Source of the DNA: Branchiostoma floridae
Taxonomy: Eukaryota; Chordata; Leptocardii; Amphioxiformes; Branchiostomatidae
Length of the DNA stretch: 64,000 bases
Assembly (NCBI RefSeq): GCF_000003815.2
Contig: NC_049993.1
Span: forward strand, 17,825,139-17,889,138
Reading direction: 5' to 3'
Both the position numbers and the translations under genes were made by a program. Positions 23,371 through 34,890 of this stretch are shown here, piece after piece. Numbering within the stretch: position 1 is the stretch's first letter; the number at the start of each line of letters is the position of its first letter. The notes beneath the pieces are model-generated. The model did no database searches, was not told where the DNA came from, and saw only the letters and a list, made by a program, of their open reading frames with translations.

Positions 23371-25748
23371 AGGACAGCATCAGAAAATTTTCAATTCTTT
23401 ATTTTCCAGTAGTTTACTCATTAAAAGTTGATGTACGTCAATTTTTACATTGATCCGCCTAATATGACCCTGTAGACACGTTTGAACTTCGCGCTCTCCT
23501 CCTCTCCCCGCCGCGCTGGCCGATGACGTAATGGCCTCGTTCTGATCGTCTGAGATTGTATGACGTCACGGATCCGAAACTTCTAGCCAGCCATTTTGCT
23601 CGGTGAACCTCGGTCCTCTCAGCGGTAAATAATCACCCCGCCATTCTGGAGTTCAGTTTGTTGTCATTGAAAATTACTTTCGTGGACCTGTAAGTCGCAT
23701 TGTGAGCTGTCTACGAAGCCATAGTCCCCGGGAGACTGAAAATGAATAAGCTTGCCTGCGTGTGAACCGCGCGGCGACGGAACGAAATCAAAACAATGGT
23801 GGTGGGGGAGGTTCACGCACCGTGCCATTCTGGACTATTACAAGAGCGAGTTCGGGTCAGTTCTTACCTTCTCCTTTCCGGACAGCACAGCGATAATTAC
23901 ACGTAAGCTTCCACGAATTTTGGTTGAATTCACAATTGTCCAACTGGCAGGGACATTAAAAAAAATCATTCTCTGACAACATACCCTTGATCGCTACATA
24001 TCGGACGATCCCCCTTCCGCGCCAAATCATACATACAGCGTTGTTGAATTTACATACAACACAGGCCGGCATTGTGAATGGCGCGAAATGCCGGCTTCGT
24101 TTCAGNNNNNNNNNNNNNNNNNNNNNNNNNNNNNNNNNNNNNNNNNNNNNNNNNNNNNNNNNNNNNNNNNNNNNNNNNNNNNNNNNNNNNNNNNNNNNNN
24201 NNNNNNNNNNNNNNNNNNNNNNNNNNNNNNNNNNNNNNNNNNNNNNNNNNNNNNNNNNNNNNNNNNNNNNNNNNNNNNNNNNNNNNNNNNNNNNNNNNNN
24301 NNNNNNNNNNNNNNNNNNNNNNNNNNNNNNNNNNNNNNNNNNNNNNNNNNNNNNNNNNNNNNNNNNNNNNNNNNNNNNNNNNNNNNNNNNNNNNNNNNNN
24401 NNNNNNNNNNNNNNNNNNNNNNNNNNNNNNNNNNNNNNNNNNNNNNNNNNNNNNNNNNNNNNNNNNNNNNNNNNNNNNNNNNNNNNNNNNNNNNNNNNNN
24501 NNNNNNNNNNNNNNNNNNNNNNNNNNNNNNNNNNNNNNNNNNNNNNNNNNNNNNNNNNNNNNNNNNNNNNNNNNNNNNNNNNNNNNNNNNNNNNNNNNNN
24601 NNNNNNNNNNNNNNNNNNNNNNNNNNNNNNNNNNNNNNNNNNNNNNNNNNNNNNNNNNNNNNNNNNNNNNNNNNNNNNNNNNNNNNNNNNNNNNNNNNNN
24701 NNNNNNNNNNNNNNNNNNNNNNNNNNNNNNNNNNNNNNNNNNNNNNNNNNNNNNNNNNNNNNNNNNNNNNNNNNNNNNNNNNNNNNNNNNNNNNNNNNNN
24801 NNNNNNNNNNNNNNNNNNNNNNNNNNNCGATGCCCCCTTGGGGAGGCGAAACATGACATCCGGGCGTGGGTGGTTTGGAATAAACAACGCAGGGCAGGCC
24901 ATGCGAAATGGCGGGGAAAGGTCGGGCGTCCTTTCAGGAGGCCGTGATTTGTTTTGAATGAACCCCCAGCAATCTCCGCCAAAGCTACATGATTGAAAAA
25001 CCGACCAGTCCAGATAATTTACCCGAGAAACAGAAAATAAAGTGAGAGGCGAGGCGTAACTCGCACGATCTGTACAAGTTGTGGTGCTATCTGTTTCGGC
25101 GCGAAAAGGGGGTTGTTCGATATGTAACGTAGCGATCAAGGGTATGTTGTCAGTAGAACAAACGAGGTCTACAACTGTGAATTCAACCAAAATTCGTGGA
25201 AGCTTACGTGTAATTATCACTGTGCTGTTCGGAAAGGAGAAGGTAAGAACTGACCCGAACTCGCTCTTGTAATAGTCCAGAATGGCACGGTGCGTGAACC
25301 TCCCAAAAAACCATTGTTTTGATTTCGTCCCGTCGCCGCGCGGTTCACCCGCTGCAGACAAGCTAATTCATGTTCAGTCTCCCGGGGACTATGGCTTCGT
25401 AGACAGCTCACAACGCGACTTACAGGTCCACGAAGTTAATTGTCAACAACAACGGACTGGCTTCCAGAATGGCGGTGTGATTTCCCGCCGAAGGGACCGA
25501 GGTTCACCGAGCAAAATGGCTGGCATGGCCAGAAGTTTCAATTCTGATTTGTGACGTCAGCGCGCAGGCAATCAGAACGAGGCCATTACGTCATCGGCCA
25601 GCGCGGCGGGAGAGGGGAGGAGAGCGCGAAGTTCAAACGTGTCTACAGGGTCATATTGGGCGGATTAATGTAAAAATTGACGTAAATCAACTTTTTAATG
25701 AGTAAACTACTGGAAAATAATGAATTGAAGATTTTCTGATGCTTTCCT
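23371..25748. mobile_element. Large palindromic element flanked by TTAA, with gap
   Basis: AGGACAGCATCAGAAAATTTT at the left matches the inverse of AAGATTTTCTGATGCTTTCCT at the right; both are bordered by TTAA. The arms match for about 650 bp inward (to about 24025 and 25125), including CpG-rich segments such as CCGCGCGGCGACGG, then diverge before the N gap. Left arm GC-rich frames and right arm frames are copies of one another. TTAA duplications are typical of piggyBac-type insertions, but TTAA is self-complementary and may just belong to the inverted ends. No transposase was seen outside the gap. Confidence 0.7.
24106..24827. other. Assembly gap (722 N)
   Basis: Unsequenced. It lies in the centre of the large palindrome. 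The long frames that run through it are meaningless. Confidence 1.
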
Positions 25749-25752
25749 TTAA

Positions 25753-26160
25753 GAATCTGTTTATGTCTGCGTATACTAGTAACACTTAACGTTAGCCTAT
25801 AAGTCACATACTAGAACTGGCTTGTGAGAATTGTTACTGGCATAGCATACCATAATTTGGCATGCATGTTCTATCGTAATAGCAGACTTTGGCAAGAGAG
25901 ATAAAAACTAGAAAGGCAACATTTTTGAAAAAAATGCAGGATGTCTGCGAAGGGAAAAGAAAGGAAAAATCGCAAGAAAAGAAACAACTAGTAGAAAGGC
26001 AACGAGGCGTTGGCAAGCCCCCCTCCCCACACGAACCGTCCGACCGACCGTAACGCCCCGCATGTCTTTTGAGTGCAAGAAAAAAATTGAAAAAAGGCGT
26101 GTAAAACGAACGATGCCCTGTTCGCAAGATGAAAACGTTGAAAATACAAGATACATATCT
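25753..26160. other. No recognised gene
   Basis: Minus-strand frames of 82-141 codons overlap in different phases and lack family resemblance. Confidence 0.4.
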
Positions 26161-26174
26161 AAAATAGGGAATAA

Positions 26175-26262
26175 AAAAAAGTGACCCTGCGGGACTCGAT
26201 CCTGCGCCCTTCAGCGTGTGAGGCCGTATCACTCCCCACAATGCTACGTGGTTTGACATGAT
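26175..26262 (-). mobile_element. tRNA-like SINE head or tRNA remnant
   Basis: Minus strand carries GCATTGTGGGGAGTGATACG and then GCGCAGGATCGAGTCCCGCA, the latter a good B box. The acceptor and anticodon stems do not pair well, so it is not called as a tRNA gene. Confidence 0.45.
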
Positions 26263-26324
26263 TTTGCAACGATTTTTTTTACCTTATAACGTTATGTTAC
26301 TCAAAGTGGCCCGGCCGGTTTCAA

Positions 26325-26515
26325 TCCTGTGCGTTCATTGGTTTATTCGATGACAAGCATAGAGTGTCGGCCAATCGAAAAGCTGTATTTCACAGCGAAA
26401 GGCTTTGTCATCTGTGTTTTCATTGGATCCCGGTTTGAGCAAGCGTTTTGCTGATAGGTTCACATGTGACGTATCCCCGAGAAAACCCCTTTTATGGCCA
26501 ATCAAAAAGCTGGAA
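26325..26515. promoter_or_regulatory. CCAAT-rich segment (possible promoter-like DNA)
   Basis: CATTGGTT, GGCCAATCG, CATTGGAT and GGCCAATCAA occur within about 190 bp, with a CRE-like GTGACGTA. GCCAATC.AAAAGCTG appears twice, about 135 bp apart, so an old duplication is an equal explanation. No exon follows. Confidence 0.25.
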
Positions 26516-26809
26516 ACGTAGAGAGCTTGGTACAGCCCCAGCTTTTCCTGCGTTTTGGTAGAATATCTGCAGGAAAACTATATGTTTGCTGCTTCCGCAA
26601 ACATAAATAGCCATAGATATGCAATTTAATCAAATTTTTAACATTTTTTTTATCATGCAGCCAAGTTGAAATGGTAAATTTCAACAAGAAAGATTAATAA
26701 CATTCATTGCCTTGGGCTTCCAAACAATGGGTAGGACAGAAAAAGATTTCATGCTGGAGACATCCCTATACAATCAAGCCCTTACTCTGTAACAGATAGT
26801 ACAGACAGC

Positions 26810-27002
26810 TACTGTAAATGCATTTAGTTAATTTCGCTGTAGCAGGAAATGGAGTTTTCTCAGTGGTTTCAAGTTCTCAGTAGCACCATAAACTGCGTAA
26901 TATAATGGATAAATGTTCGCAGTGGTTTTAAGTTTGCGGTGAAGTGGCCACCGCAAAAACGGTGAACATAAAACTACCGCAAACAATTCTGCATTTACAG
27001 TA
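26810..27002. mobile_element. TACTGTAAATGCA-family MITE, copy 2
   Basis: Intact ends TACTGTAAATGCATTTAG and CTGCATTTACAGTA; internal GCGGTGAAGTGGCCACCGC palindrome. Confidence 0.9.
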
Positions 27003-27224
27003 GTACAGACAAAGATACAACACACAGAAGTGAGTACTCAGTGGCAGGTGGCCTGGAGGCATATGGTGTAACATATGGCCCATATATCTGGGACAGTTTG
27101 AGGGGCACTTGACAATCCTGGACAGCTAAATGGGGCAGAACTGACAGACCCCAGGCAGGTGGGAGACAGGTGTGTTGGTTTGCTCAGGGTGAAAATGATT
27201 TTCACTATCACACTTGGAGCTGCC

Positions 27225-27600
27225 TAGCCTGGGTACTATCTGGGTGGGAGTTCACTCCTAATGTTTGCTTCTGCTACCTGTCTGAGGAACTGTACATTCA
27301 AATCTTTTGGTTATGACGTTGGTTATTGAGTGAAATAAGGAATGGGTCATAGAGCACTCGTTCGATGACAACAGGCCCTCTCACAAGCGGACTGAGTGTG
27401 CTTCGGGCATTCCTTAATTCGCTCATGTGTAAAATTTGGACGATTCCAGACGATAGAGATGACAATGTTCCCAGACGGAACAGGAGAGAAGTGACTGTAT
27501 ATACTTTGTTGTGTATAATGAATGTCAGAGCAAGAAGCGACTTTATATAGCTATATAATAAATGTTGAAGGTAACTACTATCCGGATGGTACCCAGACTA
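27225..27600. mobile_element. TAGCCTGGGTACC-family element with 9-bp target duplication, copy 1
   Basis: Ends TAGCCTGGGTACTATC and GATGGTACCCAGACTA. It is flanked by a perfect 9-bp direct repeat GGAGCTGCC (27216-27224 and 27601-27609). 376 bp, no transposase. A 9-bp duplication is usual for Mutator-like elements. Confidence 0.88.
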
Positions 27601-27609
27601 GGAGCTGCC

Positions 27610-28045
27610 AGAGTTTGTACCAGCAACATACATTGTGCCAGTTTTATCTACAATTTGGTATGATTTATAAAATGTAATAACCAAAGATAATATGGCTATA
27701 AAATTTTGAGATCATAGTATCTGTCAAGTCTGAGCAATCTTGGTTTTGTAATGAAACTGTCAAGGAAATTCATACATGTTGTATGTTACATTTACTTTAT
27801 AATTATATGAATATTTTGACTAAGTGGTTCTCTATATCATAAAATATAAGATCTAAAAATTGTAACATCATAAAATATGGTATGGCTACAATCTTGCTAA
27901 GATTGGATTTTCTACCTTGCATTTATTGTCTGGTTTCTACCATTTTTGCGCAATGTCAGTTTTTATTTCCAAATTGTAGATTACGGAATGATCTGTTATT
28001 TATTCAGATACAATTCAATCTCTATAAGTATAACTGGATGAAAAC
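27610..28045. other. No recognised feature
   Basis: AT-rich DNA, nothing supported. Confidence 0.35.
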
Positions 28046-28047
28046 GG

Positions 28048-28188
28048 AGATTACTTCCTAAAAAAAATTAATGCTTGGAGTGACATCCATCACTCGTCTT
28101 TAGCATCACTATAATGAATTGGCAGAAAGTGACACTGAAAGAGATAAGAGTGATGGATGTCACTCCGAAGGTCTGGAAGTAAATCTCT
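28048..28188. mobile_element. Short hairpin MITE
   Basis: GAGATTACTTCC and GGAAGTAAATCTC at the ends; inner arms GGAGTGACATCCATCACTC and its exact inverse. Confidence 0.8.
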
Positions 28189-28292
28189 GATTTCTGGTTG
28201 TGTAAAAAGTCTCTTTATCCACTGTATTTGAATATTGTTTACCTGGATATCTTACATTAAGAAACAGATTTATTGTTTGAGTTGCCACTCTC

Positions 28293-28474
28293 TAGTCTCC
28301 AAGCAGACCCTACAGTGCCTAAAGAGATAGTATCAAAGCTGGCAAAGGAGTATAGCCGGCCAAAGGGAGAAAGCCGGCCAAAGGGAGTCAAGCGGGCACC
28401 TGGTGCCGCTATACTAAGTCCCTTGCCAGCTTTGATACTATTTCTAAGGCACCGTAGAGTCTGCTTGGAGACTA
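28293..28474. mobile_element. CTCCAAGCAGA-family MITE with 8-bp target duplication
   Basis: TAGTCTCCAAGCAGACCCTA is mirrored by TAGAGTCTGCTTGGAGACTA; inner arms ATAGTATCAAAGCTGGCAA and inverse. Flanked by CCACTCTC on both sides (28285-28292 and 28475-28482), as expected for a hAT-type insertion. Centre has AAAGCCGGCCAAAGGGAG-type repeats. Confidence 0.88.
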
Positions 28475-28821
28475 CCACTCTCTTCTCCCTTCAGTCTGCA
28501 CCTGTTTTTTAAAAGAGGTTCATGGCTAAGGGAAGTCAGGAGTTTACACAGTAGTTCCCATGTGGTCACTGTTTCACATGACATGGTCAATATGTGAGCA
28601 GCAATGTGTGGGGCCTGTGGACATGGGAACTTGATTGTCAGTCATGGTTGTACATATTAAGGTTTTTCATGTGGGTTAAAAGTTAAAGTTAAAGTTTGCC
28701 CATACATCTACAGATGCATAGGGTGGCACCCATCTCCACTTCGAAGCCATTGTAGCATTGTTAAGAGCTACATGTCATGGAATTGATAGAAGAAATGGAA
28801 ATTTTGGAAAATGTTGATTGA

Positions 28822-28858
28822 TTGATGAATTGATAAATTGATTGATTGATTGATTTTT
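28822..28858. repeat. TTGA/TGAT microsatellite
   Basis: Imperfect (ATTG)n run. Confidence 0.8.
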
Positions 28859-28859
28859 C

Positions 28860-29490
28860 ATCATCATGCTAAGGTGTCATCACTCCCAAGAAGAAACCTC
28901 TCCTTAGTTGACTCCATAATTGATTGATTGAATAAAATGTAGAAGCACAGAACAGTATTGAAGTGAAAACTTCGACCAGTGTTGGCACTTGACCTTTCTG
29001 TAATGGTCCTATGGAATTATGTAGGACCTATTCTTCGAGTACTGCCCAGTTTCATGTGTGTTGGCATTTGTGCCAAAATGTCAGGGCTACAGATAACCTT
29101 CAACGACCTTGAGCTGTCCGATTTTGACCTTGAGCTGTCAGAGGTTGACTTTGAGCTGTGGGAGGTTAACTGTGACTGGCAAGGTCATGACAAGGTCGCG
29201 ACACGGCATTGCACTTGGTCAGATGTAGTCAGAAAGTCAGGTCTGAATTGAGTTATGTCTTAATTACAGTGTCCCTGTCTTAGAGTACTTGAAGACTCTT
29301 GAAAATCACATCTTAATTCATTTAACTTGGCACATGCAGTCAAAACTGCTGGACCAAGAAAACCACTCAAGGGACCCACATGTATAAAATATGGTATATT
29401 TGGTCACTATATTTAGCATTCTGAGTCAATGTGAAAATTTACCTGAGTGATCACCAAAAAGTGGTGATATTATAGTGGCCTGGTGGTAGT
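28860..29490. other. No recognised gene
   Basis: Contains GACCTTGAGCTGTC-type short repeats near 29105-29165. The 90-codon frame over them is not splice-flanked and resembles nothing known to me. Confidence 0.35.
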
Positions 29491-29494
29491 GGTG

Positions 29495-29830
29495 AAGAGG
29501 TGGTCATTTCTACAGGTGTGACTGTATATCAATGGTCAGGTGGTCCTTATGTAGAGGTGGTCACTTGTACAGGTGTGACTGTATATCAATGGCCAGGTGG
29601 TCTTTATGTAGAGGTGGTCACTTGGACAGGTTTGACTACAGGTATATACATGTATATCAACGGTCAGGTGGTCCTTTATGTAGAGGTGGTCACTAGTACA
29701 GGTTTGACTGTATGTCAATGATCAGGTGGTCCTTATGTAGAGGTGGTCACTTGTACAAGACTTAGTGTGACTGTATATCAATGGTCAGGTGCCAGGTGGT
29801 CCTTATGTAGAGGTGGTCACATAAACATGT
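29495..29830. repeat. 57-bp minisatellite, about six copies
   Basis: GAGGTGGTCACTTGTACAGG, TGACTGTATATCAATGGTCA and GGTGGTCCTTATGTA recur with small insertions. The unit is a multiple of three, so a 19-residue repeat is open in one frame. Confidence 0.9.
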
Positions 29831-29929
29831 TTGACTATACTCTCCCCAGTTTTGCTTCAAGCTCAAGTTCTTTGAACATTTTAAGATTTGGGTACCTTCT
29901 ATCTCCCAAGGGTGCAGGTACCTAATCTC

Positions 29930-30346
29930 CAAGCGGATCCATGGTGGCGTAATATAGTATCAAACCCACCGTAGGATCTGCATTCATTCAGCTTCACAAA
30001 AGGCTATTAACATCCAATTGTTGCCTAATCAAACTGTGCTTGCTGTGTAGGTGTTAATTGCCCTCCTTCCTGTTTGGCACGGATCTCCTACAGGGATGTG
30101 CGCGGGTCAATGAACTTGTCCCAATAAAGAATTGAATTGCTCGTAAAATCATTAGCACCTCGCATATTCGTGTAGCCGTTAATATGGCACAGGAAGGGGC
30201 AAAGACACCTTTATTCAATAGAAATGCTCCTCTCTGTTCCAGTGAAGGCAGATCTCCAGTGCCCGTTTGACTCCCTTAGGCCGGCTATACTCCTTGGCCA
30301 GTTTTGATACTATCTTATGGCACGGTAGGATCTGCTTGGAGATTAG
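29930..30346. mobile_element. CTCCAAGCAGA-family MITE, longer copy
   Basis: TAATCTCCAAGCGGATCC and TATAGTATCAAA at the left, TTTGATACTAT and GGATCTGCTTGGAGATTA at the right. Flanks show GCAGGTACC and GTAGGTACC, a 9-bp duplication with one mismatch. About 300 bp of unrelated interior. Confidence 0.75.
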
Positions 30347-30794
30347 TAGGTACCCAGAAAAAAAGCATAGGTAGCAAAATCTTATCAGTGATAAAATGTA
30401 ACATCTGTATCCTCTAAATATTAACAAGAAGACTCTCTTTTCAAAAACCATATGGTAACTATGATTGCTCCTCCTCATTTTAGATATTACCTGTAGAAAA
30501 ACACAAAAACACTTCCAGTCCTGCTCTCGTAAAATCTACTTGCTAGTGGTAAAATGTAACATCTGTTTTCCACAACTTTGTCTCCCAAGAATTAACGAGC
30601 AACTACTCCGTCCGTTTTTCCTCCGGCGGCTACAAATAAACGATCGTTTGATTCCGCTGAAATGGGTCGTTAAGTGGCTCAACGGCACTGCTAGCCTCCT
30701 GGGTAGTAAAAAAGCTAGCGGGAGAACCATTTGGGGACGGGGCGCAGCAATTTAGGAACCCAGTTGCCTCGGGTGGGGGTACGATCAATGCAGT

Positions 30795-31391
30795 TGGGCC
30801 TAGGAAAAAAACTGTTGTGTTTATTGTTTCCATACCTACCCTAGAAAAACCTGCCGACCCCTAGACTATTTTTGGGGGGGTGGGCAGTGGAGTTGCATAG
30901 CTTCCAGTCAGAATTTTTATTCAGCTTGCTTCCTATTCAAGTAAAAACACTGCTTGTCCTATCTAATCAAGGATAAATGTATCTATCATGGAAAAAATTA
31001 AAGTTTGACATTGAAGACAAGTGTCCTCATGCATGCCTTTCAGTATTTTACTTTGTTGAATTGTATACGAGCGATCGCTGTTGTTATTTATATCCAGGGA
31101 CAGGGTATTCGACGGCTGGTACCTACCAGGACGTCAGTAGATTGGATTAAGAATTGATATTCAAATTTCCAGATCAAATCACTGTTTAATATGTAAATCA
31201 ATGTTTCGCAAAACACCTGCTTTTTGCCTACCACTGTGTTACCGTGGCATCATCACGATTGCTCGTATTGTTATATGTTTTGGCCAGCCAAAAACAAAAT
31301 TACAAGAAAAAAAAGATAATCGCAACCTACCAACCCTAATTTTTTCAGGACTGAAACAGGAAACACAACATTTTTTTCCTATAGGCCTTTA
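30795..31391. mobile_element. GGGCCTAGGAAAAAAA inverted-repeat element, copy 1
   Basis: GGGCCTAGGAAAAAAACTGT and TTGTTTCC at the left are mirrored by GGAAACACAACATTTTTTTC and CTATAGGCC at the right. Internal GGGGGGGTGGGCAGTGGAGT. A second, right-truncated copy begins at 44690. Confidence 0.75.
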
Positions 31392-31449
31392 ACCGCCCGT
31401 TACACAGGAGTGATGTGTGCGTGTGGCGCAGAGTTGTTGGGAGGACTGT

Positions 31450-32960
31450 TCCGTAATTGGTGCTGGGAACTGGAAACACTCGGAGAGATCAACGTTTTAT
31501 TGCATTGCTCTGATTTGTGGCGAAGTGTATTGAGTCTGTGCATAAGGGTTGTATCTTTTCGAACAGTCTGGTCTGAATTAAAACAATGTTTCACAGTGCC
31601 ACAAAGTCTGAATTGCATATAATTGGAACTTGAAACACTCAGAGACATCAATGTTTTATTGCATTGCTCTGATTTGCAGTGAAGAGAACTTTATGTGAGG
31701 ATTGTATATTTCAGTGTTCTAGTCTAAATGAATGTGAGGATCATTATTCTTGTCAAATTGTACCATAAACTCCTATAAAATTGGAGTCGGAAACTTAGTT
31801 TGGACTTATGTTGCCCGAGATGATGATGATCATGGAACTGGAAAATCTTAGAGAGATAATCATAAAATTTTTATTGCAATGATTTGTAGCAAAGAGTCTT
31901 TGTAGGATTGCTTATATTGACTGCATTCTGGACTAAATAAGTGAAAGGTTTCACCAAGGAGGTATTTTAAAAACCTCCCTAGTTTCACGACTACTTTCAA
32001 ATTGTGTTGCAAACTCTTAAGAGAGATCAGCATTTTAGTGCTGTGATTTGTTGCTCTATGTAAGGATTGTATAGTTTCAACATTCTGGTCTAAAAGATTG
32101 ATGTTAAGGTTGTAAGGTTTTTGTCAAAACGTGCTGCAAACTCCTAGATTTATATATTGTGGATCTTGAAACACTCAGAGAGATCAGTGCTTCATTGCTG
32201 CAGTTTGCAGCAAAGTAGTGTTATGTAGTTCTGGGTGGTATTTAAAGTTTATTCTGGTTTAAGCAAATGTACAAAATGTAGGGTTTCGGGATTCTTGTCA
32301 AACTGTGCTTCAATCCATGAACTCCGAAAATTGCATAATGCTGGAACTAGAAGTACCTATTAAAATTTTATTTCTCTGGTTTGTGGCTCAAGTGCACTAC
32401 ATTTTGTAAGTCTCTACATATTTGCTAGAGCTGAACATATGGCCAGCTTTCTGGTGTAGATAACTCCATTCTTGTAATATTGTGTGGCTGTGACTGCTAC
32501 CATGACTGTGACATTGCATGCAGGTTTGGCTCTGAATTTAGGTTTCACAGCACTTTTTGCTTTTCAGTAAGCTTTTGTAAAATTGTGCCACAAATTCATG
32601 ATTTCAGAAATTGCTTCATAGGGTGTAAAATGCTTGTGGTGCTTAAATTGTCTTAATTATGCAGTCTACTTGGCCACTGTATTTCCTCGTTGCAATTCTA
32701 TCAAATGTAGTACTGAATGGTCTTTACTGAAATCATTACAAAGTTTGCTGTATGAACTCAATAATGAAGACATTGCATTTGGGTCTGGATCAAATTCTAC
32801 ATGAGCTCCACATGTCAAATTGTGCCGGAAACTGGCAATTGCAGAAATTGCTTGACTGGGTGCCAAAGTGCTTTGCTTGCGGTGCTAAAATTGTCTGTAG
32901 ATTACTCGACAGCAATTTCACCAAATGCCTACTGAATAGGCTTTACTGTAATGATTGGAT
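31450..32960. repeat. Degenerate tandem array, about 180-bp unit
   Basis: GGAACTGGAAACACTCGGAG-like segments followed by GATTTGTGGC.AAGTG and a 'TGTGC..CAAA.TC' block recur at about 31460, 31625, 31835, 32010 and 32160, with related blocks to about 32890. Confidence 0.55.
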
Positions 32961-32973
32961 CTGCTGCACCAAA

Positions 32974-33191
32974 TACTGTAAAGTAAGTTCATATGGATTT
33001 GTTTTCTTGGAAGGGAGACAATGGAATGTTCATTGTGGTCTTAAATTTGCAACTAAAAAGGATGTACTTGACAGAAGATACATGTAGGACGAGCATTTTC
33101 ATTGAGTTTTAGGTTCACGGTGAAGAGCTAGATTTTCAAGAAAAAACATAAACGTATAAAAGCCACCGCAAAACTTTTAACATTTACAGTA
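32974..33191. mobile_element. TACTGTAAATGCA-family MITE, degenerate copy 3
   Basis: Begins TACTGTAAAGTAAG and ends CATTTACAGTA; interior recognisable by GTTCACGGTGAAG and AGCCACCGCAAAAC. Confidence 0.6.
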
Positions 33192-33199
33192 TATGTACT

Positions 33200-33890
33200 A
33201 CAGTAACCGTTGAAGACTTAAAACCTTTTTGATCTTGCACTTGCCCATTCCCACCCACACAGAACTATAATAAGGGCTTAGCAGGCTATTAACCATCATT
33301 GCTTGGTCGTTACAAGGCTTCAAAGTGCTTTGCAACATCAAACGCACTCCATGCATGGACTCTGGCTTCCCGTACGGACTAACTTGCATACTAAAACACC
33401 GCATTTTGTATGACTTGGAAGTTAGACCACAGAAGTTAATGACTTGTCTTACCGCTGTATCGAATGGGATGAAGTCCCATTTTATACTCTCCTTTGTGAG
33501 TCTGACTTGGAAGACAGAAGATACTGGACTCTTGCCAGTCCATTCAAGAAGTCGTAAGGATTACCTGTACGTGCATGGCAGCTGCATGTATTGATAGAGT
33601 TTACAAAATATAACTCTAGAGTCTGATACAAAACTTTGGTTTCTAGATCTACATAATTATAGATTCTGTCTTTAATTAAGATAACAGTCTATTTCTCATT
33701 GGAATGTTCAGATATTTGTAAGTACTGTAGACATAAAAGGAGGACTGAAACAATGTGAGGAAAGTTTTAATATGTCCTTTGATCTAGATTATCTCTTTAA
33801 CTTGAGATTTACAGGGAACAAACCTCTCGGTAGCGGCTTCTTAGGGTACAGTAGTAAAACTTCAGGTTTTGCTACAGTTTAAAAAATCAG
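33200..33890. other. No recognised gene
   Basis: An 89-codon frame (33325-33594) lacks splice context and family resemblance. Confidence 0.35.
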
Positions 33891-34106
33891 CGTGTCCCAT
33901 TCTTGGGTCGGTGGTGTGTATCGGGGCAGAACTGCCAACACTGCGGATTTATCATCATCAATACACGACACGAAATTGTTGTTTTATGATGTGGATAGAG
34001 GTGTGTTGTTGATTTTCCGTTTTAAATATGTCATGTTATTTGAAGCTTATGAAAACAGATTTCCATCCTATCCTGCAATGGGTCCTGGAGACAGCTCTGA
34101 GTCAAA

Positions 34107-34318
34107 TACTGCAAATACAGAAACTTTCGCGGTAGTATAATGTTCGCGGTTTTCGTGGTGGTTGCTTCACCATGAACTTAAAAACACAGCGAACATTTTT
34201 CCATGGCATTAAGAGACTACAGTGCATGGTGATACTGCGAACTTAAAAGTTAAACTACGGCGAAAATTCCCTTTTCCCGGTACCGCGAAATTAAATCCCT
34301 GCAAATGCATTTACAGTA
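34107..34318. mobile_element. TACTGTAAATGCA-family MITE, copy 4
   Basis: TACTGCAAATACAGAAACTT start, TGCATTTACAGTA end. Inside the first 433-bp unit. Confidence 0.85.
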
Positions 34319-34548
34319 CTGTATTACTACTACACCAGGTTCAGTGGTGTGTGTCGGGGCAGAACTGCCAACACTGCGGATTTATCATGATCAATACAGG
34401 ACACGAAATTGCAACCTTGTTTCTTTATTATGGAGAATATAGGTGTGTTGTTGATTTTCCGTGTTAAATATGTCATGTTATTTAAAGCTTATGAAAACAG
34501 ATTTCCATCCTATCCTGGAATGGGTCCTGGATACAGCCCTGAGTCAAA

Positions 34549-34755
34549 ATACGGATTGAAACTTTCGCAGTAGTATAATGTTCGCGGTTTTCGTGGTGGC
34601 CGCTTCACCACAAACTTAAAAACAAAGCGAACATTTTTCCATGGCATTAAGAGACTACAGTGCATGGTGCTACCGCGAACTTAAAACCGACGCGAAAATT
34701 CCCTTTTCCCGGTACCGCAAAATTAAATCCCCGCAAACTTAAATGCATTTACAGT
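34549..34755. mobile_element. TACTGTAAATGCA-family MITE, copy 5
   Basis: Sister of copy 4 in the second unit; the left end is eroded (ATACGGATTGAAACTTTCGC), the right end intact. Confidence 0.8.
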
Positions 34756-34890
34756 ACTGGATACTGAAAGCATACTGCTACATCTAGGTTCAGTGGTGTG
34801 TATCGAAGCAGAACTGCCAACACTGCGGATTTATCATGATCAATACACGACACGGAATTGCAACCTTGTTTCTTTATGATGGGGATAGAT

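Larger units (their letters stand above)
33900..34890. repeat. Tandem duplication, 433-450-bp unit, 2.2 copies, each with a MITE
   Basis: GCAGAACTGCCAACACTGCG occurs near 33926, 34359 and 34809. Each full unit includes TGTTGTTGATTTTCCG, GATTTCCATCCTATCCTG and a TACTGTAAATGCA-family element. Confidence 0.88.

Noticed and set aside
24050-25361. Frames of 289-419 codons
   Set aside because: They run through the N gap. The real residues at either end belong to the palindrome arms and repeat each other.
26175-26262. Functional tRNA gene
   Set aside because: Good B box but poor acceptor and anticodon stems; it fits a SINE head or remnant better.
28979-29251. 90-codon acidic frame (FNDLELSDFDLELSEVDFEL)
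   Set aside because: Produced by a short GACCTTGAGCTGTC-type repeat; no splice sites or similarity to the EGFLAM linker.
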